Below, piece after piece: positions 8,196 through 18,068 of a DNA stretch of 64,000 nucleotides. Below the pieces are notes generated by a model. It was not told the DNA's origin and ran no database searches. It saw only the letters and a program-made list of their open reading frames with translations. Origin of the DNA: an uncultured Bacteroidales bacterium. Lineage in GTDB: Bacteria; Bacteroidota; Bacteroidia; Bacteroidales; Paludibacteraceae. Position 1 is the first letter of the stretch. Every line of letters starts with the position of its first letter. The stretch covers positions 68,561-132,560 of the forward strand of contig ONPG01000006.1 in NCBI GenBank assembly GCA_900319645.1, written 5' to 3'. The translations under genes were made by a program, and so were the position numbers.

Positions 8196-9578
8196 ATGAA
8201 GAAGACACGTTATTATATTTTCGCGCTTGCGCTCGCGTCCGTCGTACTGATGGGCGCGTGCGGGTGCGAGAAGAAGACTCCGCAGGAAGACCTGACGCCC
8301 ACGGAGCAGCCTGACTTGTCGCTCGTAACCGCGTCTGTGCCTGTGACCAACGACTGGGTGTGGTCGGGCAAACCCGAGATCACCATCCACGTGGAGAACC
8401 CGAACGCGGCTTCGGTCAAGGTGGATGCGGAGATCCGAATCACAACCGACACCAAGAAAGAGGTGACCACTATCCATGACTCCTTGGAGGTTGCCGGCAA
8501 AAGCGAGAAGGATTTTGTTGTTACCACGACCGAGACACTCGAACCGGGCTTCTACCGCGCAGTTTGTTTCGTGAACGACAAAAACGCCAAGTCCTTTATC
8601 TTTGGTATCGATCCGTTCAAGATCGTCTCGGCTCCGGACAAACAGCCGGATTACGACACGTTCTGGCAGACCGCAAAGGATCAGCTTGCCGAGGTGGATA
8701 TGGATGCCCAACTGATTGAGATAGAGTTACATAGCTCCTCCGACCGCAAGGTTTATCTGGTGGAGATGTACTCTGTTCCCGATGGATTGACAGGCGATCC
8801 CGTCAAGATCCGCGGCTACTACTGCGAACCGCAGGACGGTCAGAAACATCCGGTGATTCTCCATTTCTACGGCTACGACACAGCAGGTAGCAAAGCCAAA
8901 TGCGAATGTCCATACGGTAGTGCTTCCGACTATGCGGAGTTCTATCTGTCGCACCGCGGACAATACCTCAACAACCGTCCGGCTTCCACCCAGAACCCCG
9001 GCGTGACGGAAGATTGTATCAATATCTACAACTCCGACTGGTTCTGCTTCAACTTCGGCGACAAGGACGGTTATTACTACCGCGGCGCTTACATGGACGT
9101 CGTTCAGGCGGTACGCTTTATGGCTACGCGCGAGAGCAGCGACATGACGAAACTCTTTGCCGAAGGCTCGTCGCAAGGCGGCGCACTCACCTATGCAGCT
9201 GCAGCTCTGAGCGACTATCCGTTCACGGCGATTGCGGCTAACGTCGCGTTCCTCGGCGATTTTGCCGACGGAATCCTGATAGGCGGTTTGGCGGCCGAGA
9301 AATCCAAAGCCTCGAAAGGCTCCATGAGCACGGAAGAGATGCTGGCATTCCTGTCGTATTTCGACACAAAGAACCTGGCTACGCGTATCTCCTGCCCTGT
9401 GCTTGCGAGCAGCGGATTGCAGGACGGCGTTTGTCCGCCCCGAACCAACGTAGTGCCGTTCAACAACCTCCGTACGCCCGAAAGCGAGAAACAGTATATC
9501 TTCGGACCGGAGATGGGACACGACTACCCCAAAGGCTGGTACACAGCCATGAATAAACTTTTCAAAGACCGAATGTAA
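8196..9578 (+). CDS. CE7-family acetyl esterase (acetylxylan esterase/deacetylase), lipoprotein
   Basis: This is a protein of 460 residues. An N-terminal signal ending MGAC with Cys at about 22 suggests a lipoprotein in the cell envelope. A beta-sandwich N-terminal domain (about 45-145) precedes the alpha/beta-hydrolase domain. CE7 hallmarks are present: RGQ near residue 256, the nucleophile motif GSSQGG (Ser about 326), SGLQDGVCPP with the acid Asp, and GHDYP with the catalytic His. The family removes O-acetyl groups from sugars and small esters. The ATG at 8196 is preferred to an in-frame TTG at 8187, since the signal peptide then starts properly. It lies 16 bp after gatZ and 12 bp before the pfkB gene, hence in the operon. 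It may deacetylate the glycan or released sugar. Confidence 0.83.
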   Translation: MKKTRYYIFALALASVVLMGACGCEKKTPQEDLTPTEQPDLSLVTASVPVTNDWVWSGKPEITIHVENPNAASVKVDAEIRITTDTKKEVTTIHDSLEVAGKSEKDFVVTTTETLEPGFYRAVCFVNDKNAKSFIFGIDPFKIVSAPDKQPDYDTFWQTAKDQLAEVDMDAQLIEIELHSSSDRKVYLVEMYSVPDGLTGDPVKIRGYYCEPQDGQKHPVILHFYGYDTAGSKAKCECPYGSASDYAEFYLSHRGQYLNNRPASTQNPGVTEDCINIYNSDWFCFNFGDKDGYYYRGAYMDVVQAVRFMATRESSDMTKLFAEGSSQGGALTYAAAALSDYPFTAIAANVAFLGDFADGILIGGLAAEKSKASKGSMSTEEMLAFLSYFDTKNLATRISCPVLASSGLQDGVCPPRTNVVPFNNLRTPESEKQYIFGPEMGHDYPKGWYTAMNKLFKDRM

Positions 9579-9590
9579 ATACGCAACACC

Positions 9591-10535
9591 ATGAAAGAGT
9601 TTGATATTATCGCCTTAGGCGAACTCAATGTGGATCTGATACTGAATCAGATAGAGGGTGAACCCGAAATAGGCAAAGAGAAATTTGCCAAGCAGATGAC
9701 GCTCACCTTAGGCAGTTCAACGGCTATCTTCGCTGCGAATGCGGCGGCGTTGGGTGCTAAAGTGGCATTCTGCGGCATGATAGGTAACGACAGTTTCGGC
9801 GACCTGGTTGAGCAGAGCCTGCAAAAGAAAGGCGTGGACACACGCTATCTGATCCGCCAGGACAAGTACGCGACAGGTGCCACTATCTGCATGAGCTACG
9901 ACGAAGACCGCGCTAACCTGACCTATCAGGGCGCGATGGACTTTATGTCGCTCGAAGATATCAACCCCGAGATCTTCAAGACCACCAAGCATATTCACAT
10001 CTCCTCGATTTATATGCAGAGCGGAGTGAAACGTGATCTGGTGAAGATACTCGAACTTTGCAAAGAGAACGGCGTGACCACGTCGCTGGATTCGCAGTGG
10101 GATCCCGCAGAGAAATGGGATCTGGACTACAAGACCGTTCTTCCGCTCGTTACCGTCTTTATGCCGAACGAGACCGAGTTGAAGTTCCTGACCCAAAGCC
10201 AGACCCTGGACGAGGCCATCGAGAAAATCCGTCCGTATATCAATGCTGCGGTGATCAAATGCGGCAGCCGAGGCAGCCTGCTGATGCGTCAAGGCAAACA
10301 GGACCGCGTTCAGAAAGCACTCCTCAACAAGAATGTGGTGGACTGCATCGGAGCGGGAGACTCGTTCAACTCCGGATTTATCACCCGTCTGGCAGCAGGC
10401 GATCCGCTCGACAAATGCCAGCAGTACGGCAATATGACCGGAGCTGTCAATACAACCGCCGCAGGCGGAACGACCGCTTTCACCTGCCGTGAGGACGTGG
10501 AGCGTATCGGCCGCGAACAGTTCGGCTGGTCGTAA
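9591..10535 (+). CDS. PfkB-family sugar kinase, probable tagatose-6-phosphate or related kinase
   Basis: This is a protein of 314 residues with the full PfkB/ribokinase pattern: ALGELNVDLILN near residue 7, GSSTAIFAANAAALGAKV near 43 (first signature), and DCIGAGDSFNSGF near 249, which holds the catalytic Asp and anion hole. It is cytoplasmic and ATP-dependent. By position between GatZ-like and AgaS functions it would phosphorylate tagatose-6-phosphate to the 1,6-bisphosphate. The sequence alone cannot separate this from 2-keto-3-deoxygluconate, fructose or ribose kinases. It lies 12 bp after the esterase and 13 bp before the first phosphoesterase. Confidence 0.8.
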   Translation: MKEFDIIALGELNVDLILNQIEGEPEIGKEKFAKQMTLTLGSSTAIFAANAAALGAKVAFCGMIGNDSFGDLVEQSLQKKGVDTRYLIRQDKYATGATICMSYDEDRANLTYQGAMDFMSLEDINPEIFKTTKHIHISSIYMQSGVKRDLVKILELCKENGVTTSLDSQWDPAEKWDLDYKTVLPLVTVFMPNETELKFLTQSQTLDEAIEKIRPYINAAVIKCGSRGSLLMRQGKQDRVQKALLNKNVVDCIGAGDSFNSGFITRLAAGDPLDKCQQYGNMTGAVNTTAAGGTTAFTCREDVERIGREQFGWS

Positions 10536-10548
10536 GAAGGAAATCAAA

Positions 10549-12849
10549 ATGACGAAAAGAGGACTCTCCATATTATTCTTCGTAGCCCTGGCGCTTCAGG
10601 CGTCAGCGGCTGCGTTGTATGTGCGTCCGGGAGGTTCTATCAACAGGAACCTCGCTATGTGCAAGCCGGGCGACACGCTTTTCGTCAAAGAGGGAGTCTA
10701 TCATGAGGCGGTAGTGCTCAAGGACGGCGTGGCGATTATCGGACAAGGGGATGTTGTGCTGGATGGCACTGGTCTTGGTACGCGTCTGGTGTCTTGCGAC
10801 GGCGATTGTACCCTTCCCACGCTTGTTAGCCATCTCACTCTCCAGAACGCGCGCCATGACCAGCGCGGCGGAGCTGCATGGCTGCGCGGCAAGGTCACGA
10901 TGCGCGAGTGCGTGGTGAGAGGTTGCAGCGGAGTGCAATGCGGCGGCGTGCTGATCAAGGGCGATCTGCCGGAGGCTTCAGCACTCGGCGCACGGATGGA
11001 GGATTGTCATGTGCATAACTGCTCCGCTACCGGACACGAATGGCCGGATGCCGGCGGAGTGGCGAATTTCGATGGCACACTCAGCCGCTGTACGATAGCC
11101 AACTGCTACGGCGACCGCTACGGAGGCATCCATTCCGAGAGTTCGGTCTATGATTGTATTTTCTGGGGCAACCGCTCCGAATACGGTTTCGTCGATCCCT
11201 CCAACTACGTTTCAGACGAGAGTATATCCGGCATCAGTCGTGCGGATGAGGGATTTGAGGATCATTTCTTTGCTAAACCTTGGCTTTCACACCATAACGA
11301 GGCACCCGAAGGACCGCATTTCCGCGACCCGGCTACCTTTGCCGGAGTGCCTCTTACCGATGCCGAGCAGGCAATCATGCTGGCAGCGGATTACCGTATC
11401 GGCGCTCCCACGCACCGCATTGCCGGCATGCCTCCCGCTTCACCGGCTCACGAACCGGTGATCGAGCCAGTTCCGCTGCCGCTGGACTATACGGTGCCTT
11501 CTTATATCGCCCATCGTCTGGATCCTAATGTGGCTCTCCAACCCAAGGAGAACCCTTATTGCATCGTGGCGACCGTCAACGGTGACCCGCAGACCCGAAT
11601 GGCGTTCTGCTGGTTTACCAACGAAGGTGTCACCGAGGGCGTTGTGCAACTCCTCCCCAAGGCTCATGCTACGGCCGAGGATTTTGCATCCGGTACTCCT
11701 ATCATGAACGTCGCTGCCGACGCGACGACCACTCCTCCTCTCCACTACGCCATCTCCACTTCCGGCCTCCTGAAGTCAGCCCGGCTGGATAAGCACACCG
11801 CCTTCCGCTATGTGAGTCACAAAGCGCTGGCTACGGATCTCCAACCCGGAACCGACTACAGTTACCGTGTGGGCATTGATGGTCACTGGAGCGAACCCGC
11901 TTATTTCCGCACGGCACAAGCGGGCGACTCCTCTTACTCGTTCATCTATATGACTGACAGCCACATCCAGAACCGCGAGTATATCGACGAGGCGCGTCTC
12001 TGTGCGGAGGCGGTGGCGAGACACGAGCCGGACGCACGATTCTGTGTTTTTCCCGGTGATTTTGTGGATACCGGAACCGACAATAACTCCGAATGGGAGT
12101 GGGAAAGGTGGTTTGAGGAAGCGTTGCGCCCCGTACTGCGTCAGATGCCGCTCGTGCCGACGGACGGTAATCACGACGACAGTCCGTTGCTCAACTACAC
12201 GTTCCATTTCAACACCGACACCTCTTTCAACGCATACACACGCGTACGCCCGCAGTTTGCCGGCATCAACTATGCGTTCGTCTATGGTCCGATGCAACTC
12301 ATTGCTTTCTCGATGCAGGATTTCTGGCGGGGAGAGTACGACTATGCCGGAGGGACGTCCGAGTATCTCACACGTGACTTAGGCGGTTGGTTCAAGCAGC
12401 AGGTGGCTGCGGCTCCCGATGCCGCTTGGCGTGTGGGACTTGTACATAAAAACCTCTTCTCCGGTTCCGACCACCAGCGTGACAAAGAGACACCGCTCCT
12501 GCGCGCTACGATGCTTCCGGTCGTGAAAGAGTGCGGCATCCAACTGGTTCTGCAGGGACACGACCACTGCTATGAGGTCATCGGGCCGGTGGACAATACG
12601 CTGTATTTCATCGGAGCCACATGCGGCGCCAAGCGTTACACACCGCTCACACGCGAGGAGATGGAGGCATCGAAACATATCCACCGCGTGGAGAACTACT
12701 ACGACCTGTTCCAACATCCTTTCGCCCAGCCCGGCGCACCGAGCTACACCCGTGTGACGGTCAGCCCGAAAAGCCTTGTGCTGGATACCTACAAAGTGCT
12801 GCCCGGCGGAGGGATAGAGAAATTCAATACAGTAACCCTAAATAAATGA
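10549..12849 (+). CDS. Secreted beta-helix plus calcineurin-type phosphoesterase, paralog 1 of 3
   Basis: This is a protein of 766 residues. A signal peptide ends near SAAA (about residue 20). A right-handed beta-helix/pectin-lyase-like domain spans about 22-270. A fibronectin-like N-terminal module of the purple-acid-phosphatase type follows (about 330-455: AFCWFTNEGVTEG to YRVGIDGHWSEPAYF). The metallophosphoesterase domain has DSH (about 469), PGDFVD, GNHDD (about 539), VHKN and GHDH (about 670), the complete set of two-metal ligands. The protein should hydrolyse a phospho-mono- or diester outside the cytoplasm. Unlike paralog 3 it has no C-terminal tag and lacks the roughly 35-residue insertion after GPV. 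Start 10549 gives a clean signal peptide. Confidence 0.8.
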   Translation: MTKRGLSILFFVALALQASAAALYVRPGGSINRNLAMCKPGDTLFVKEGVYHEAVVLKDGVAIIGQGDVVLDGTGLGTRLVSCDGDCTLPTLVSHLTLQNARHDQRGGAAWLRGKVTMRECVVRGCSGVQCGGVLIKGDLPEASALGARMEDCHVHNCSATGHEWPDAGGVANFDGTLSRCTIANCYGDRYGGIHSESSVYDCIFWGNRSEYGFVDPSNYVSDESISGISRADEGFEDHFFAKPWLSHHNEAPEGPHFRDPATFAGVPLTDAEQAIMLAADYRIGAPTHRIAGMPPASPAHEPVIEPVPLPLDYTVPSYIAHRLDPNVALQPKENPYCIVATVNGDPQTRMAFCWFTNEGVTEGVVQLLPKAHATAEDFASGTPIMNVAADATTTPPLHYAISTSGLLKSARLDKHTAFRYVSHKALATDLQPGTDYSYRVGIDGHWSEPAYFRTAQAGDSSYSFIYMTDSHIQNREYIDEARLCAEAVARHEPDARFCVFPGDFVDTGTDNNSEWEWERWFEEALRPVLRQMPLVPTDGNHDDSPLLNYTFHFNTDTSFNAYTRVRPQFAGINYAFVYGPMQLIAFSMQDFWRGEYDYAGGTSEYLTRDLGGWFKQQVAAAPDAAWRVGLVHKNLFSGSDHQRDKETPLLRATMLPVVKECGIQLVLQGHDHCYEVIGPVDNTLYFIGATCGAKRYTPLTREEMEASKHIHRVENYYDLFQHPFAQPGAPSYTRVTVSPKSLVLDTYKVLPGGGIEKFNTVTLNK

Positions 12850-12853
12850 TACT

Positions 12854-14617
12854 ATGCGTAAATTATCCATTCAACTTTCATCTGTTATCCTGACACTCTG
12901 CCTGGTTATGACAGCCTGCAAGCAGGAGACGCCTGTTACTCCTCCCGATGATCCGGTGGTACCGCAGGACACTACTCCCGTTGAGTTGACCAAGTGGGAG
13001 ATCTTGGACACCACTTATACGGTGCGTGACTACACGGTGCCCAGCCACACGTTCTTCAAGATGGCGTTGACTACCTGTGCGGCAGATTCTTCGGAGGCGA
13101 ACAAAGAGGCGTTGGAACAGGCTATCCAAAACCTTGTGCCGAAGACCGAACCGTATTGCATGGTGGCTACTTTCAACGGCGACCCGAAAACCAATATGGG
13201 CTTCACCTGGTTCACCAACGAAGGCGTCGAGGAGGGCGAAGTGCAGCTTGTTGCCAAGGCGGAGGCTACCGAGGAGGATTTTGCAGCGGGTGTGATCACA
13301 GTGCCTGCTACTGCCACTCCCACCAAAAAAGCCTTGCGCTATGCGGGTATCGCTTCCTATATCGTCAAAGCGGCAGGTATCGGAGCAGGCGAGCGCTATG
13401 TATATGTTTCTCACAAAGCTCTGGCTACCGGTCTCACCCCGGGTACCGAGTACTCGTGGCGTGTGGGATACGAAGGACACTGGAGTCCTATCGCGCATTT
13501 CCGCACACAGGACGCGGGACAGGGTGAGTTCTCGTTCCTTGTCATGAGCGACAGCCATATTATGAACCCCACGTATATCCGCGAAGCACGCCGTTGCGCA
13601 CTGGCTGCCGTCAAGACTGTCCCGGAGGCCCGATTCTGCTGCTTCCCGGGTGATTTTGTGGAAGATGGCACCGCTGCCAACTCCGAATGGGAGTGGGAGC
13701 GTTGGTTTGAAGAAGCCATGGAGCCGGTGATCAAACAGATGGTCATGGTTCCGACCGATGGTAACCACGACGACAGTCCGAATATCAACTATACGTACCA
13801 TTTCAATACCAACAACGATTTCAACGCCCTTTGTACTCAGAAACCGCAGTTTGAGGGTATCACCTATAGTTTCGTCTATGGTGATGCACTCTTTCTGGTG
13901 TTCTCGATGCAGGATTTCTGGCGTGAGAAATACAGCTATGTGGACTGGAACTCCGTTTATCTGACCGACCATCTGGGTTATTGGTTCCGCAAGCAGACGA
14001 TGGAGAACGCCAACACCAAGTACCGCATATCGCTGGCGCACTTCAATCTCTTCTCCGGTTCCGACCACTCTACGGACGAGGAACCGCCTTTGTTCCGTGC
14101 GTGCATGCTGCCGACGTTCAAGGATTGTGAGATCGACCTGGCGCTTCAGGGACACGACCATACATACGAGGTCATCGGTCCGGTTAATCCTGACAGCCTG
14201 ACGCCTATCCTCAGCGCTATTTCCGACCGCGAGGAAGTGACTATAGACAAAAACAAGAATATCACAGGCTATAAGGGCGGAACGTATTGCACCGACGAAG
14301 GTACGTTCTATTTCATCGGCGCAACCTGCGGTCATAAACGCTATTATCCTCATAGCCGTGAGCGGATGGAGAACGATTACACCGAGGATCCCGATTTGCT
14401 CAAGGACAACAAACACCACAACGTGAAGAACTATTTCGACCTCTTCACCGGTATGTTCGGGCAACCCGAGGCTCCGTGCTTCACCAAAGTTACGGTTAAA
14501 GATGATTGTATAGAGCTGAACTCCTATACTGCAGATGACGACCAGGGTAATGTCTCGCTGCTGAATACGATGCGTATCGTGCGTACCAAACCGCACACGA
14601 CACCGGTTCTTAACTAA
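12854..14617 (+). CDS. Lipoprotein calcineurin-type phosphoesterase, paralog 2 of 3
   Basis: This is a protein of 587 residues. The signal MRKLSIQLSSVILTLCLVMTAC ends in a lipobox, so it is probably membrane-anchored. No beta-helix is present. The purple-acid-phosphatase-like beta module (about 95-225) and metallophosphoesterase domain follow, with DSH (about 232), PGDFVE, GNHDD (about 302), AHFN and GHDH (about 432). An insertion of about 35 residues, shared only with paralog 3, sits before YFIGATCG. Long blocks such as NSEWEWERWFEEA are nearly identical to paralog 1, showing local duplication. It starts 4 bp after paralog 1 and is surely co-transcribed. The substrate is unknown. Confidence 0.8.
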   Translation: MRKLSIQLSSVILTLCLVMTACKQETPVTPPDDPVVPQDTTPVELTKWEILDTTYTVRDYTVPSHTFFKMALTTCAADSSEANKEALEQAIQNLVPKTEPYCMVATFNGDPKTNMGFTWFTNEGVEEGEVQLVAKAEATEEDFAAGVITVPATATPTKKALRYAGIASYIVKAAGIGAGERYVYVSHKALATGLTPGTEYSWRVGYEGHWSPIAHFRTQDAGQGEFSFLVMSDSHIMNPTYIREARRCALAAVKTVPEARFCCFPGDFVEDGTAANSEWEWERWFEEAMEPVIKQMVMVPTDGNHDDSPNINYTYHFNTNNDFNALCTQKPQFEGITYSFVYGDALFLVFSMQDFWREKYSYVDWNSVYLTDHLGYWFRKQTMENANTKYRISLAHFNLFSGSDHSTDEEPPLFRACMLPTFKDCEIDLALQGHDHTYEVIGPVNPDSLTPILSAISDREEVTIDKNKNITGYKGGTYCTDEGTFYFIGATCGHKRYYPHSRERMENDYTEDPDLLKDNKHHNVKNYFDLFTGMFGQPEAPCFTKVTVKDDCIELNSYTADDDQGNVSLLNTMRIVRTKPHTTPVLN

Positions 14618-14644
14618 ATGTCAAATCTATAAATAGTATTAACC

Positions 14645-17600
14645 ATGAAAAGAAATTTACTTTTATTGACGTTCTGCATGGCAGTGCTGTGCGCGTCAGC
14701 AAGTAACCGTTATGTTTCGCCGACAGGCGATGATGGAGACGGTAAGTCCTGGGAACATGCGAAGACCACTATTGCTAATGCTATCTGGGATGTGGGCGTC
14801 GGCGACACGATGTTTATCGCCGAAGGAGTGTATAACGAGGCTATTTCTGCGCAGAATGGAGCTACTTATCTCGGTGGTTACAATGCCGAAACAGGAGAGC
14901 GTGACCTTGCGTTGTATGAGACCATCATCGATGGTACGGGAAATACGCAGTGGTCATTAGTCAAATACGGTGGAAACGCTGATAATACCATAACGATTGA
15001 TGGCCTGATATTCCAGAACGCTAATCACTCTACGTGGGGCGGAGCAGCTATGTACTGCCGCGGTGGCATGGTTGTCAGCAACTGTATTTTCCGTGATTGC
15101 GTCAGCGGTTCGAAGGCCGGAGGTATTTTTGTGGATGAAACTACTGCAGGTTCATCTGATCTTGTTCCAGCTGTTATCCGCGGTTGTCTTTTTGAAAACT
15201 GCTCTTGTACTTTGGCGCAACAAGCGGGAGCTATCCATTGCGAAAGTTCCGGTGCTTTCGTTGTAGAGAATTGTATCATTCGTGGCTGTAAGGGCGGAGT
15301 GATGATTAGTACAAATGCTGAAACTATTGTCCGTAACTGCTTATTATACAACAATCAAGTAGATTACAATGGAGCTCTGTACGGCGGTGGTACGTTTATC
15401 AACAATACCGTTTGCAATAACCAAGGAGTGGAAGGTCGTTATGGAGGTTGCCGTGTTACCGGAAAAGCTGTGAATAATGTATTCTGGGGCAATGTGGTAC
15501 CCAACGGCTCTTCTACCAACCAGAACTATCTTGCTTCCGGTGCAGGCTCGACAAACAACATCGCTGATGTTGGTTCGGGCATGACTACCGGTCTGGCTAC
15601 AGACAACAATGCTGCCGAAGGTCCGAACTTTGTGAATCCGACGGGCTTTGCCGGTCTGCCTAAGAGCGACGCAGAGAAACTGGCGGTGGCTAAGGCGGAT
15701 TTCTCGCTCACGGCCGCTTCAACGAAGTTGCTCAATAACGGAGATGCTACGCAGGCACCTGCCACGGATATTCTCGGTGTCACCCGTCCTCTTGGCACAG
15801 GTGTGGACCTCGGTGCGTACGAGTACGACCCCGATGCGGTAGTGATTGCCGTTACGGGTGTCTCTATTACGCCGGATTCGATTGAGATCATCGAGGGTAG
15901 AACAGGTACGCTGGTAGCACAGGTAGAGCCTGCCAATGCCAACAACAAACGTGTCACTTGGTCGATTGACGATGAGACGGTAGCTACCATCCAGAATGGT
16001 AAGATTACAGCTATTCAGGCAGGTAAAACCACTGCGCGTGTTACGACCGAAGACGGTGATTACACCGCTACGGCAATCGTGGTGATTGCTCCGAAGCCGC
16101 CTGTAATTTACCCGAAAGAGGTGGTAGAGGCTGAGGCTACGTATCATATCGAGGACTACACCATTCCTTCGTTTATCCCGTATCTGGTGGCTAAGGAAGA
16201 GGCGAAGATAGACAGTATGGAGCCGGATAATATCGACCTGCTGCCCACTATTCCTCAGAAAGTAGCCGCTATGCAGGTCCGTATCGGACAACTTGCGGCG
16301 AAGCAGTTCCCGTATAACCAGATCGCTACTTTCTATGGCGACCCGGCTACCCACATGGGCTTCTGCTGGTTCACCAACGGTGGTATTACCGAGGGCAAGG
16401 TACAACTGGTGGCAAAGGCTAACGCCACGGCTGAGGACTTCACCGAGTCCAACGGTGTGATCGAAGTGAGCGCACAGACGACCAACGCACAACTTCACTA
16501 TACGCCTATCCAGGCTTCCGAAAGTCCGAAGTACGACATCTGTACGGCTGCAGGTCTGCCGCGTAACACCAAGTTTGATTATGTGAGCCACAAAGCGCAG
16601 GCTACCAACCTCACTCCGGGTACCGTGTATAGCTGGCGTGTCGGCTACGGCGAGTACTGGAGTGAGATAGCTCAGTTCGTTACCAAAAATGCTGACCAGG
16701 GCGATTTCTCGTTCGTCTATATGTCAGATAGCCATATTCAAGACGCTGAGTATATCGAGCAGGCTCGCTTGTGCGCCGAGGCAGTGGTGAAGAACGAGCC
16801 GGATGTGAAGTTCTGCGTCTTCCCGGGTGACTTTGTAGATACCGGCGGTGCTACCAACTCCGAGTGGCAGTGGGAACAGTGGTTCGAGGGTTCGATGCGT
16901 CCGGCGTTGAACAAGATGGCGTTTGTGCCGACCGACGGTAACCACGACGACAGCCCGTCGCTTAACTATGATTTCCACTTCAATACCGACTGGGGCTTTG
17001 CCAATGCAGCCGAGACCAAACCGCAGTTCAAGGGAATCACTTATAGTTTCGTCTATGGCGATGTGCTCTTCCTCGTTTATTCGCTCCAGGACTGGTGGCG
17101 CGCACAAGGTAGCAGCGACAAGGATCTGAAATCAACCTATCTGAGCAAGGATGTAGCTAACTGGTTCAAAGAGCAGATAGCCAAGTATCCGAACACCAAG
17201 TACCGCGTAACTCTTTCGCATAAGAATATCTTCTCCGGCGCAGGTCACCACACCGATGACGAGTGCCCGCTGATCAGGGATATTATGATACCTATTCTGA
17301 AAGAGTGCGAGATCGACCTGGCTATCCAGGGTCACGACCACTGCTACGAGGTAATGGGTCCTGTAAATCCGGATACATGGACGGTTATCCCGGGTTCGGT
17401 AACGGATACCGTACGCGTAGCGGAAGAGGCTACCGGCCGATGGGAGAGAAGCTCCAACAAGACAGGACTGGAAGGCGGTACGTTCAATACCAACGACGGT
17501 AGTCTGTATTTCATCGGAGCTACCTGCGGACGTAAACGTTACGAGCCGCACAACCGTGCTTTGATGGAGGATGAATATACCACGGATCCCGAGCTCCTCT

Positions 17601-17929
17601 TTGACTACAAACACCATAATGTCAAGAACCTCTTCGACCTGTTCCAAACCAAGTTCGGTCAGCCGGGTGCTCCTTCTTATTCCCGCTTCAATGTAACGAG
17701 CGAGGGAATAGAGGTAGTTACTTACAAGACCGACGCAGAAGGCAATAAAGAGGTCTATAACACGATTCTTGTGAAACGTACCAAACCGCACACTTTGCCC
17801 ACCGGTTACGAGACAGTAGAGAGCAATAGCGATCTTCGCGACGGCGCGAAATTTATCCGCAACGGACAGATCTTCATTCGCAAGGACGGTCGCACGTTCA
17901 ATATCCTCGGCCAGCCTGTAGCGCAGTAA
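14645..17929 (+). CDS. Secreted beta-helix, Ig-like and calcineurin-type phosphoesterase with C-terminal tag, paralog 3 of 3
   Basis: This is a protein of 1094 residues. After a signal peptide (about 1-20) come a beta-helix with YVSPTGDDGDGKSW at its start (about 22-400), a BIG2-type Ig domain (about 403-482: VTGVSITPDSIEI to TARVTTEDGDYTATAI), the phosphatase-associated beta module (about 560-685), and the metallophosphoesterase domain with DSH (about 694), GNHDD (about 764) and GHDH (about 895). The tail carries FIRNGQIFIRKDGRTFNILG, the tag shared with other secreted proteins here. It appears to be the most elaborate, surface-attached version of the enzyme. It follows paralog 2 by 27 bp. 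Confidence 0.8.
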   Translation: MKRNLLLLTFCMAVLCASASNRYVSPTGDDGDGKSWEHAKTTIANAIWDVGVGDTMFIAEGVYNEAISAQNGATYLGGYNAETGERDLALYETIIDGTGNTQWSLVKYGGNADNTITIDGLIFQNANHSTWGGAAMYCRGGMVVSNCIFRDCVSGSKAGGIFVDETTAGSSDLVPAVIRGCLFENCSCTLAQQAGAIHCESSGAFVVENCIIRGCKGGVMISTNAETIVRNCLLYNNQVDYNGALYGGGTFINNTVCNNQGVEGRYGGCRVTGKAVNNVFWGNVVPNGSSTNQNYLASGAGSTNNIADVGSGMTTGLATDNNAAEGPNFVNPTGFAGLPKSDAEKLAVAKADFSLTAASTKLLNNGDATQAPATDILGVTRPLGTGVDLGAYEYDPDAVVIAVTGVSITPDSIEIIEGRTGTLVAQVEPANANNKRVTWSIDDETVATIQNGKITAIQAGKTTARVTTEDGDYTATAIVVIAPKPPVIYPKEVVEAEATYHIEDYTIPSFIPYLVAKEEAKIDSMEPDNIDLLPTIPQKVAAMQVRIGQLAAKQFPYNQIATFYGDPATHMGFCWFTNGGITEGKVQLVAKANATAEDFTESNGVIEVSAQTTNAQLHYTPIQASESPKYDICTAAGLPRNTKFDYVSHKAQATNLTPGTVYSWRVGYGEYWSEIAQFVTKNADQGDFSFVYMSDSHIQDAEYIEQARLCAEAVVKNEPDVKFCVFPGDFVDTGGATNSEWQWEQWFEGSMRPALNKMAFVPTDGNHDDSPSLNYDFHFNTDWGFANAAETKPQFKGITYSFVYGDVLFLVYSLQDWWRAQGSSDKDLKSTYLSKDVANWFKEQIAKYPNTKYRVTLSHKNIFSGAGHHTDDECPLIRDIMIPILKECEIDLAIQGHDHCYEVMGPVNPDTWTVIPGSVTDTVRVAEEATGRWERSSNKTGLEGGTFNTNDGSLYFIGATCGRKRYEPHNRALMEDEYTTDPELLFDYKHHNVKNLFDLFQTKFGQPGAPSYSRFNVTSEGIEVVTYKTDAEGNKEVYNTILVKRTKPHTLPTGYETVESNSDLRDGAKFIRNGQIFIRKDGRTFNILGQPVAQ

Positions 17930-17967
17930 ACCAGAACAGGATAGAGGAGACTTCACCGAGAGACAAT

Positions 17968-17996
17968 CGGCATCGGGTCCCGAGCGGACCCTGCCG
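17968..17996 (+). other. Stem-loop between phosphoesterase 3 and the multi-module protein
   Basis: CGGCA (17968) pairs with TGCCG (17992) and GGGTCC (17975) with GGACCC (17986), with a two-base bulge and the loop CGAGC. No T-run follows, so it is more likely an RNA-stability or attenuation element than a terminator. Confidence 0.5.
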
Positions 17997-18068
17997 AAAG
18001 TCTGTCGAAACCGAATAGCGAATACAACAAACTATAAACACAATTTATTAACCCCAAACAAATCTATT

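Noticed and set aside
12878-14596. 572-codon antisense frame under phosphoesterase 2
   Set aside because: The sense strand has intact metal ligands and a lipobox; the antisense frame has no recognisable feature.
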